Shown here: positions 56,720 through 64,000 of the stretch, in pieces
Position numbering within the stretch: position 1 is the first letter of the stretch
Layout: every line of letters starts with the position of its first letter
NCBI GenBank assembly: GCA_016713365.1
Contig: JADJPG010000010.1
Coordinates: 1 to 64,000 of the forward strand
DNA: 64,000 nt
Direction of reading: 5' to 3'
Origin: Verrucomicrobiota bacterium
GTDB lineage: Bacteria > Verrucomicrobiota > Verrucomicrobiia > Limisphaerales > JADJPG01
The notes under the pieces: generated by a model
Databases searched by the model: none
Seen by the model: the letters and a program-made list of their open reading frames with translations, nothing else
What the model was told of the DNA's origin: nothing
Program-made: the position numbers and the translations under genes

Positions 56720-58123
56720 TCAAGCAGGAAGTTGGACGCCGATACGGTCGGATTCTTCACTCCAAACCGTGACTCCACGAACGATGGTGGCTACGGGTTT
56801 GCCCTTCATTCGCCAGCCGTCGAACGGGGAGTTCTTCGACTTGCTGGCCGATTCATCCCGGCAATAAACCCACTCGCGGTCCGGATCAATCACCGTTACA
56901 TCCGCATCCGCGCCGACACTGAGCGTGCCCTTCGCCAGCCGCAGCAGCCGGGCCGGAGCAATCGTGAACTTCGCGAGCAGGTCCGGCAGCGAAAGTCGCT
57001 TCGCGTGGTACAGCTGCATCAAGCTCAAGGCCAGTTCCGTCTCAAAACCCGTGATGCCGAACGGAGCATAGTCGAACTCGACCTCCTTCTCGTAATCACA
57101 ATGCGGCGCGTGGTCGCTGCACAAAATCTCGATCGTACCGTCCGCCAGGCCTTCCAAGATGGCTTCCCGATCCCGCGCCGAACGCAGGGGAGGATTCATT
57201 TTGAAATTCGTGTCGTAAACCGGCCACGTCGGACGCTCGCTGGTGGCGGGCCCGGCCCAGAACACGCCGTCGCCATCCTTCGCCCAAAACTTCTCGCTGC
57301 CGGCGATCGCCGCATCGGTCAACGTGAAGTGGTGCGGACAAGCCTCGCCGGAAATCGTCTTCACACCCCGCTTCTTCGCGGCGCGAATCAGCTCGACGCT
57401 CCGCGCCGTGCTCAAGTGCTGGCAATGAACGTGCGCGCCGGTCAATTCTGCGAGCAGGATGTTGCGGGCGACGATCATGTCCTCGCCCGACGCCGGCCAA
57501 CCACGCAAGCCGAGCGATGTGCTCCAGAAGCCTTCGTGCATCACGCCATCGCTCACCAGGGCGTAATCCTGGCAGTGATCCATCACCGGCAGATCGAACA
57601 TTTTCGCGTACTCCAGTGCTCGTCGCATGAGCTCGTTGTTCTGCACGCAATGACCGTCGTCCGTGATGGCCACCACGCCGGCTTGCTTGAGCGACCCGAT
57701 GGGGGCCATTTCCTCGCCGGCAATGCCCTTGGTAATCGCACCCGTCACGAAGACATTCACCACGCCATCGCGCTCAGCCTTGTCGCGAATCAGCGCCACC
57801 GTGCCCGCGTTGTCGATGGACGGAGATGTGTTCGGCATGCAGACGACCGAAGTGAATCCACCCCGTGCGGCTGCTTTCGTTCCGGTGGCGATGGTTTCCT
57901 TGGCCGACTGTCCCGGCTCACGCAGATGAACGTGCAGATCGATCAATCCCGGGCAGACCACCAGCCCCGCACAATCCCGCCGCTCAGTTTCCTGACCCGC
58001 TTGACGGCCCGCATCAGCACCGACGGCGACAATCTTACCATCGCGAATCAGGACATCAGCCGTCGCATCAAGGCGTTTGGCTGGGTCGATCACGCGGCCA
58101 CCGGTAAGGAGCAAGGAACTCAT
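56720..58123 (-). CDS. pyrC: Dihydroorotase
   Basis: The 467-residue amidohydrolase cyclises carbamoyl-aspartate in pyrimidine synthesis. Motifs are the metal-binding DLHVHLREPGQSAKET, VCMPNTSPSID, AITDDGHCVQ, MDHCQDYALVSDG, HCQHLSTARSVEL and CSDHAPHCDYEK. It resembles the type I (Aquifex-like) enzymes rather than E. coli PyrC. It is followed by the thioredoxin-like gene on the same strand. Confidence 0.95.
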   Translation of the reverse strand: MSSLLLTGGRVIDPAKRLDATADVLIRDGKIVAVGADAGRQAGQETERRDCAGLVVCPGLIDLHVHLREPGQSAKETIATGTKAAARGGFTSVVCMPNTSPSIDNAGTVALIRDKAERDGVVNVFVTGAITKGIAGEEMAPIGSLKQAGVVAITDDGHCVQNNELMRRALEYAKMFDLPVMDHCQDYALVSDGVMHEGFWSTSLGLRGWPASGEDMIVARNILLAELTGAHVHCQHLSTARSVELIRAAKKRGVKTISGEACPHHFTLTDAAIAGSEKFWAKDGDGVFWAGPATSERPTWPVYDTNFKMNPPLRSARDREAILEGLADGTIEILCSDHAPHCDYEKEVEFDYAPFGITGFETELALSLMQLYHAKRLSLPDLLAKFTIAPARLLRLAKGTLSVGADADVTVIDPDREWVYCRDESASKSKNSPFDGWRMKGKPVATIVRGVTVWSEESDRIGVQLPA

Positions 58124-58191
58124 GCGGCGCGGAGCCTACACGGACGCGAATTGACAAGGCAAGTTCGCTCGATATAGTCCAGCCACAGTTC

Positions 58192-58265
58192 GCGGGCGTA
58201 GCTCAATGGTAGAGTTCCAGTCTTCCAAACTGGCCACGTGGGTTCGATTCCCATCGCCCGCTCCA
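58192..58265 (+). tRNA. tRNA-Gly, anticodon TCC
   Basis: The acceptor arm is GCGGGCG pairing with CGCCCGC. The D arm is GCTC with GAGT, the anticodon arm CCAGT/ACTGG carries CTTCCAA (anticodon TCC), and the T loop TTCGATT is closed by GTGGG/CCCAT. The CCA end is encoded in the DNA. The tRNA is 74 nt long. Confidence 0.97.
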
Positions 58266-58351
58266 CTTCCCGAAATTTTTCCACGCAACGTTCCTCAGCC
58301 GCCGACTTTTCATTTGCCCAAGCCCGCCCCGTGCCTGACTCTTGCAGGACT

Positions 58352-61340
58352 ATGACCCGTCGTTTTGCGTGGCTGATTTGCCTGCTGGCTTTCCTGAGCC
58401 GGGGCGTCATCTCGCTGAGCGGCGCAGACATCGCTCCTTCGACGGGTACCGACGCCATTTCGGCCCAAGACCTCGCGAAGCAGCAGCAGATCAAAGCCAC
58501 CACCAAACGCGTCGGCGAGCAACTGGAAGGCGTCATTGGCGAATTCGATCGCAACGGCATCACCGGCGAAGACGTGAAAGTCCTCCGCGCCATTCGCAGC
58601 GTGCTGGACCGCCTGTCGGAAAAGGAAATGGCGACGGTGATCGAATATCTCCAGCAATCACGCGCCACTGCCGATCCTGCCGTTGCCAATCGCAGCGCGA
58701 CGGAGGCTTACTCCGGCCAGAAGGCGATCGTCGTCCAGCTCCAGCAACTCGTGCTCGAATATCAGCGGCAACAGGCGCTCTACGAAATTTCCCTGCGCCT
58801 GAAGGAGCTTGCCACGCGGCAAACGGCCAACATGTGGCAGGGCGTCGCGCTCGCTAAGGCCACCGAGGCCAAAACCAGCTTCGGCGCGTTCGACGAGAAC
58901 CAGCGCATCAGCCTGCGCTACCAGCAGTCAGAGCAGAATCCGTTGAAGGACGAAACGGCCGCCATCCTCGGACGGCTGGAGAGGCTCACCAAGGAAATCA
59001 CGGATGGCGCAGCCGCCGAACGAGCCAAGGCCGCCGTGCAACAAGCGAAGGAGGGAGGGTTGATGACCTCCCTCACCACCGCCGCCGAGGAGTTGAAGGA
59101 GGAAAAGCTCAAGCTGCTTTCCGCCATCGGCAACGAAAAGAAAGCGCGCGACCAAATGCGCGAAGTTGCCCGGCTGCTCATTCTCTCGCCCGAAACGACG
59201 GACGCCCTCAAGCAGGCGATCCTCGAACTTGATCGCGCCATCGATACGCAAAAGAATCTCGCTACGGAGACAACCAAAGCCCGCAAGGAAGAACAAATCG
59301 CCAAGCACGTCACCGATCAGGCCGCCGTGGTGGACGACACCGATCTCATCCGCCGGGACATTGATGCGTTGGCGCCCATCGCCTCCGAGTATCTCCGCAC
59401 CGCAACCGACAAGATGCAGGAAGCGCGGTCCAGCTTGAGCGCCGATGAAGACGTGAAGAAGCGCGTCCAGGAATCCGTGCCGAAACAGGAGGAAGCCATC
59501 ACGCAGATGCAGAACGCCCGTCGCGCCCTGGAAGATCAGCTGGCGCGCGCTGAACAAGCCAACGAGAAACCCGAGAGCAACCTGGCAGCGCTCCGGGAGT
59601 TGCAGCAAAAAAGTCCGCGAGCTGATGGCGAAGCAGGAATCCAACAAGCAGGAGACCGCCGCAGCCGAACGAAAACAGCTTCCCGGAAAAGCGCCCAAGC
59701 AAGGCGAGCTGAAGGACGCTGCGCAGGATCTTCAAGTCCGCGCTTCCAAACCTTCACCCGAAGCCGCGCAATCCATCGGCGAAGCGGCGGCGCAAATGCA
59801 GAAGTCGCAGAACTCACTCGCGCAGGAGCAGAACAATGAACCGGCCCAACAAGCGGCCCTCGATGCCTTGCAACGCGCGGAACAGCAGCTCGCGCAGAAC
59901 ATCGCCGAATTGGAACAGGCGGAGAAAGACCTCGCGCAAATCGAGGAGATGCTCAAGCGGCTCGCCCTGATCATCAGCGATCAGCAGGCGGTGCAATTCG
60001 TCACCACCCAGCAGGCGTTGCGTCCGAAGCCCGAGCCGGAACCGCTCAAGCAGGCGGCGACGGCGCAGCATCAACTCGGCAAGGACACAGCCGCGCTGCA
60101 ACGCGATTCCGAAGCACTGGTTCCCAAGGCGGCACAACATCTCGAGAGCGCCACCAGAGCCATGCAGACGGCATCGGTCGATCTGGAAAAGGCACAGCCA
60201 ACGGCCGCCCAGCCCGCGCAGGATGAAGCGATGGTCTCGCTCTATCAGGCGAAGCACGAGTTCGAGAACCGCATCAATGAACTGCGAGACAAACTCGGCC
60301 TGCCGCCCGCGCAGGACATGGACACGCTGGCCGAGGCGCAGCAACGAATCGAGGAAGCACAGAAGAAAGTCAGCGAAGCGCTTCAGCAATTGCAGCAGGC
60401 GCCGCCAGGCTTGATGGAAGCATTGCAGAAACAGCAGCAGGAGATCGCCGAGGCGTTGCGCGAGCTGCGGGAGGATTCTCCGCAGTCCCAGTCCATCGCG
60501 CGGGCCGAACAAGCCGCTAGCGAAGCGGCGCGGCAGCTGAAGCAGAGTGATTTGCCGCGGGCGGTGGAGTCGATGAAGTCCGCCCGTAAGGTCATCGACC
60601 AGGCGCGCCAACCGAAAGCGCCAAACGCGCCTGCGGACAAGCAGTCCCCTGCCCTTGCCGAGCTGAATCAAAAACAGGCGATGGTGCAGCAGGCTGCCGA
60701 AGGTTTGCTCGCTGCGCAGGAAAAAGCGTCCGAGCAATCGATGAAGGCAGCGTCGGATGCATTGAAGGACGCGAACAAGGCCATCGGCCCGCTCGCCGCC
60801 GGGGCGATGGGGCAAATGCCTGCCGGCGCACAAGCGGCGCTGCAAGCAGCACAAGGTTCAACGGCACAGGGCAGCGCGCAGGCGTCCGCGAAACAGAATT
60901 CCCCGGCGCAACAAAGCGCAACGGCCGCGGCTCAGGCATTGGCGCAGGCTCAAGGGGCATTGGCGCTAGCGCAGGCTGGCGTCGGCTCCGAAGCCGCGAT
61001 GGCAGGTGAAGGCAAAGGCGAGGGTCAGGCCAAAGGCAAAGGCCAGGACGGCGGCAAGGGCAAGGCTGAAGGTGACGGGCGCGGCGAATCTCAAGCGAAC
61101 GCGACCGGAAAGGGCAAGGGGCAACCAAATTCCCAGGGGAACGGCAACAAGGGGAATTGGGAGGCTGAAGGTGGCGATGGTTCACGAAACACGGTGACGG
61201 GGAGCAGTTCCTTCACGCGCCTGCCGAGCCGGGACCGGGCGGCGATTCAGCAGTCACAGACTGAAAAATATCCGCAGGAGTATGGGCCGTTGGTGGAGCA
61301 GTATCTGCGGAACCTGTCCGATCAAGCGACGGACAAGTAA
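58352..61340 (+). CDS. Large exported coiled-coil protein, frame-broken
   Basis: The leader is MTRRFAWLICLLAFLSRGVI. The mature protein is a very long series of Glu/Lys/Gln-rich helices (RLERLTKEITDGAAAERAKA, LEDQLARAEQANEKPE) with Ala/Gln repeats, then a Gly/Lys/Gln-rich section, and ends PLVEQYLRNLSDQATDK. The frame breaks at the A6 run 59607-59612; one base fewer gives QQKVRELMAKQ. The reconstructed length is about 995 residues. It lies upstream of a DUF4159 gene, an arrangement common in Verrucomicrobia beside MoxR-type ATPase clusters. The function is unknown, likely a structural surface or periplasmic protein. Confidence 0.8.
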
Positions 61341-61495
61341 TCTTCCGGCCCGGGATTTCAGCGGACCAATCGTCAGTTGAGGAGGGCGGACTTCAAGTTT
61401 CCAAAAAGCAGTGCCGATGTGGAGTTAACCAGAGACGGATTCAAATCCGGGGTTGAGGTCAATAACGACCAGGGACTCTGGGGGAAATTTGGACT

Positions 61496-61807
61496 ATGAA
61501 GAGCACTGTATTTGTCAGGCCCAATCTCAAGGCGTTCATCGTCGGCGGCGTTCTGCTCGTCGTGGTGCAGCACTTCATGATGGTCGGCCATTCCCAGAGT
61601 CAGTCGATTTTCAAGCCGTTGACCGTCAATGCGCGGGAACCGGATGAAAGTCAGCTCCGCGAGATGATCCGTCACGCCACGGAGTTTCCGAGCGCCGACG
61701 CGTATATGAAGCTGAGCGCCTACTACGAACGACGAGGGGACTATCGACAGGCCTTGAGATACCTCCGGCGTGCCGAGCGCGTGGAGTTCTCCGAAACCCT
61801 GAATTGA
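61496..61807 (+). CDS. Small membrane-anchored TPR-like protein, 103 aa
   Basis: The N-terminal anchor is LKAFIVGGVLLVVVQHFMMV. The C-terminal helices (PSADAYMKLSAYYERRGDYR, QALRYLRRAERVEF) have the spacing of a single TPR-like hairpin. The start MKSTVFVRPN gives a short cytoplasmic lead. It lies 155 bp after the coiled-coil gene. Confidence 0.65.
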   Translation: MKSTVFVRPNLKAFIVGGVLLVVVQHFMMVGHSQSQSIFKPLTVNAREPDESQLREMIRHATEFPSADAYMKLSAYYERRGDYRQALRYLRRAERVEFSETLN

Positions 61808-61922
61808 TTGGTTTGCAGTCGCCGCTCTTTCACGTTTCCACGGCGCGGGACTTCAGCAACGGTTTTACGAACAACCCCTCGACGCGCCAGATGATTCCCG
61901 ATACGGTCTGAGAAAACTCGGC

Positions 61923-62822
61923 GTGGAAGCGAATCATAGAACCTCAGCTCAGCCCGTCCCCCGCCCGCAGGTCGTCCGTTGGGAACTACGCATTCTGCTG
62001 AGCATCGCTGTCCTCACCCTCCTGGGCCTTTGCTTCCGCGGTTTAACGCAGCAGTCCGCACGGGAATTCGACAAAGAAGCCGGAGGCACTGCTCCGACTT
62101 GGAAAGTGGAAGAGCCGTTCAAGAAGGACGTCTTTACCTTCGCCCGAATCAAATACTCCGTGGACGGCACACACGGCCTCGGGAAAGACCCCGAGCTCCG
62201 CTGGCGGATCGACGCGCCGGACAGCGACCTCAACTTTTCCTTCCGCCTCCAGCAGGTCACGTCCATCAAGGTGAATCCCGAAGGCAAGTTTCTGTCGATC
62301 ACCGACAAAGAACTGTTCGATTACCCGTTCATCTACATTGTCGAGGCCGGGCGCCTGACGTTTACCGCCGAGGAGGTTCCCATTCTCCGGCGGTACCTGC
62401 TGAATGGTGGATTTCTGATGTGCGATGACTTCTGGGGCGACGATGACTGGCAGAATTTCTCGGAAGAGCTAGCGAAGGTGTTTCCGGACCGCAAGGCGAT
62501 CGATCTTCCGATGGATCATCCGATCTTCCACTGCGTTTTCGACATCAAGGAGAAACCTCAAGTGCCAGGCGTGGACTGGGGCATCCGCAGCGAATTCACC
62601 GGCATCACCTACGAACGGCGCCACAATCCGGGCGCGGAGGAAGCGCATTACCGGGCCATCCTCGACGACAAAGGACGGATCATGGTGATGATTTGCCACA
62701 ACACGGATCTCGGCGATGGCTGGGAACGGGAAGGCGAAAACGAGTATTACTTCCGGGAGTTCTCCGAGAAAAAGGCCTACCCGATGGGGATTAACATCGT
62801 GTTCTATGCGATGACCCACTGA
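61923..62822 (+). CDS. DUF4159 membrane-anchored protein
   Basis: A GTG start gives MEANHRTSAQPVP and then one membrane segment (ELRILLSIAVLTLLGLCF). The DUF4159 domain follows: FTFARIKYSVDGTHGLGKDP, FIYIVEAGRLTFTAEEVPIL, LLNGGFLMCDDFWGDDDWQN, LPMDHPIFHCVFDIKEKPQV, and HYRAILDDKGRIMVMICHNT. DUF4159 has a glutamine-amidotransferase-like fold and usually accompanies MoxR/DUF58 genes; those are not visible in the window. The function is unknown. Confidence 0.88.
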   Translation: MEANHRTSAQPVPRPQVVRWELRILLSIAVLTLLGLCFRGLTQQSAREFDKEAGGTAPTWKVEEPFKKDVFTFARIKYSVDGTHGLGKDPELRWRIDAPDSDLNFSFRLQQVTSIKVNPEGKFLSITDKELFDYPFIYIVEAGRLTFTAEEVPILRRYLLNGGFLMCDDFWGDDDWQNFSEELAKVFPDRKAIDLPMDHPIFHCVFDIKEKPQVPGVDWGIRSEFTGITYERRHNPGAEEAHYRAILDDKGRIMVMICHNTDLGDGWEREGENEYYFREFSEKKAYPMGINIVFYAMTH

Positions 62823-62866
62823 GGTTTTGCAGAGCCAAAGCTGACGAATTCGTCCGATGGAAAAGA

Positions 62867-62894
62867 AAAAGCCCGTTCCGAAGAACGGGCTTTT
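62867..62894. terminator. Bidirectional rho-independent terminator
   Basis: A perfect 12-bp stem (AAAAGCCCGTTC with GAACGGGCTTTT) has a CGAA loop. T-runs occur on both sides. It separates the converging DUF4159 and rplQ genes. Confidence 0.92.
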
Positions 62895-62913
62895 CTGCAA
62901 ATTGAATCGAACC

Positions 62914-63402
62914 TTACTTCGCGGCTTCGAGTTTCTTGTCCTCGGTTTTCGCAGGCTCGGGCGCCGCTTCAGCCGGGATTTCAACCCACTCAAGAATCGC
63001 GCGCTGGGCAGCATCGCCCTGGCGCTGATTCAGGCGGATGATGCGGGTGTAACCACCGGCACGTTGCTTGAACAAGGGCGCAATCTTGTCGAACAGGATA
63101 TGCACCACGTCTTCATTCTCGCGCCACTCAGCTCGGGCTACTGCACCTTTTTTTGACGGAGTTCCCTTGAACAAGGAACGAGGCTGTTGACGCAACCGAG
63201 CCGCTGCGAGGCGGCGGTCGTGAAGAGTGCCGCTCTTGCCGAGGGTCACCATCTTCTCCGCGACGGACCGTACGACTTTGGCCTTGGCCAGCGTGGTCGT
63301 CACGCGCTTGTGCTTGATGAGGCTGCAGACCATGTTCGCCAGCATCGCATTACGATGCTCAAACTGACGGCCGAGCTTGGCGGTTCTTCTAAGGTGTCGC
63401 AT
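62914..63402 (-). CDS. rplQ: Ribosomal protein bL17
   Basis: The conserved opening MRHLRRTAKLGRQFEHRNAM is followed by VCSLIKHKRVTTTLAKAK and a GGYTRIIRLNQRQGDAA segment. It has 162 residues, longer than the usual 115-130, because of an Ala/Glu/Lys-rich C-terminal tail (EAAPEPAKTEDKKLEAAK). It follows rpoA by 18 bp, the usual order at the end of the ribosomal-protein cluster. Confidence 0.97.
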   Translation of the reverse strand: MRHLRRTAKLGRQFEHRNAMLANMVCSLIKHKRVTTTLAKAKVVRSVAEKMVTLGKSGTLHDRRLAAARLRQQPRSLFKGTPSKKGAVARAEWRENEDVVHILFDKIAPLFKQRAGGYTRIIRLNQRQGDAAQRAILEWVEIPAEAAPEPAKTEDKKLEAAK

Positions 63403-63420
63403 AAAACAATCTGGCGTCCC

Positions 63421-64000
63421 TTACAGGGCAGCCTTGGCTTCTTCTTTCGGAGCTTCGAGCAATTCCGCCTCGAAGGTCATGCCCAGGCTGAGGCCCAAGG
63501 CAGTAAGTTTCTCTTTGATCTCGTTCAGGGATTTTTTGCCGAAGTTGCGGTACTTCAACATCTCCTGCTCGGTCTTCATCGCAAGCTGGCCAACCGTCGT
63601 GATGTTCGCGTTGTTCAAGCAGTTCGCAGCACGAACGCTCAACTCGATTTCATTCACGCTCATATTGAGCAGTTTCTTCATCTTCGACTTGTCGTCATCC
63701 TGCTTGTTCTCAGCTTCTTCGAACTCAATCGCGTTCTTGTCGTAACCGACAAAGACATCGAGATGATGCTGCAGAATGGCGCTTGCCTGAGTCAGCGCGT
63801 CGTCAGGAGAGATGCGACCGTCCGTCCACAATTCAACAACCAGACGATCATAGTCCGTGCGTTGACCAACGCGCGCGCTTTCAACGAAGTAGCGAACACG
63901 GGTCACCGGAGAGAACAGCGAGTCGATGGCAATCACGCCGATGGCTTGATCCACCTTCTTATTCTCATCGCCAGGGCAGAAGCCGCGGCCGACTTTCACT
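63421..64000 (-). CDS. rpoA: RNA polymerase alpha subunit, 3' part
   Basis: The frame remains open at the right edge, so the 5' part lies outside. Visible are the end of the N-terminal domain (VDQAIGVIAIDSLFSPVTRV, SARVGQRTDYDRLVVELWTD, GRISPDDALTQASAILQHHL) and the whole alpha-CTD: LNMSVNEIELSVRAANCLNN, ITTVGQLAMKTEQEMLKYRN and FGKKSLNEIKEKLTALGLSL. The linker is Asp/Lys-rich. It is the first visible gene of the rpoA-rplQ pair. Confidence 0.97.
   Translation of the reverse strand, partial: VKVGRGFCPGDENKKVDQAIGVIAIDSLFSPVTRVRYFVESARVGQRTDYDRLVVELWTDGRISPDDALTQASAILQHHLDVFVGYDKNAIEFEEAENKQDDDKSKMKKLLNMSVNEIELSVRAANCLNNANITTVGQLAMKTEQEMLKYRNFGKKSLNEIKEKLTALGLSLGMTFEAELLEAPKEEAKAAL

Noticed and set aside
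59607..59612. Transcriptional slippage as the explanation for A6 frame break
   Set aside because: Possible in principle, but many other breaks in the window are not at A-runs, so a common sequencing cause is simpler.

Overview
The window is high-GC, densely coded bacterial DNA. It most resembles the phylum Verrucomicrobiota, probably the Pedosphaera/Limisphaerales side. Supporting content is DapL-type lysine synthesis, a Gram-negative KDO/Lpt block beside an HPr kinase gene, three DUF1501 proteins plus a DUF1549/DUF1553 protein, a Tat-exported Gfo/Idh/MocA oxidoreductase, DUF4159, and a rpoA-rplQ end. The phylum assignment is inferred from gene content; no 16S rRNA gene is present.

Layout. 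1-9.9 kb: a frame-broken isochorismatase-like gene, dapL with a class IV aminotransferase and a BamE-like lipoprotein, comB, an OGG1-type glycosylase downstream of a PAP2/GT39 fusion, and two exported proteins each set off by a clear terminator. 9.9-12.8 kb: bioF and bioA. 12.8-23.3 kb: exported proteins, including a phosphatase with a c-type heme motif, a very large metalloprotease with repeated adhesion-like modules, and a Tat-exported oxidoreductase. 23.3-30.5 kb: DUF1549/DUF1553 and three tandem DUF1501 genes. 30.8-36.5 kb: a two-subunit pyruvate:ferredoxin oxidoreductase, trpC, and prfB with its programmed frameshift. 36.7-45.9 kb: an envelope protein pair, a zinc-ribbon/SPFH pair similar to Bacillus YdjG/YdjI, a SWIM-SNF2 helicase and a glycosyltransferase. 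45.9-51.3 kb: sufT, then a reverse-strand run kdsA-kdsC-lptC-lptA-lptB-[four-helix-bundle gene]-hprK for LPS core synthesis and export. 51.4-58.1 kb: exported or metabolic genes and pyrC. 58.2-62.8 kb: tRNA-Gly(TCC), a large coiled-coil secreted protein and a DUF4159 protein. 62.9-64 kb: rplQ and the 3' part of rpoA.

The most unusual feature is a set of short inverted-repeat elements. Several have arms built from tandem 7-nt units. Four fill the gap between the stop codon of one gene and the ATG of the next co-directional gene (bioF/bioA, lptB/hprK, and both DUF1501/DUF1501 gaps). Two of these have larger forms: one carries an intact four-helix-bundle gene and the other a decayed GxxExxY gene. 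Related palindromes or heptamer tracts lie in frame inside bioF, bioA and the SNF2 helicase gene.

A second theme is frame breaks. At least nine otherwise well-conserved genes are split by about one base, several at G/C or A/T runs. This points to sequence error at least as much as to gene decay. For those genes the coordinates given span the reconstructed gene.
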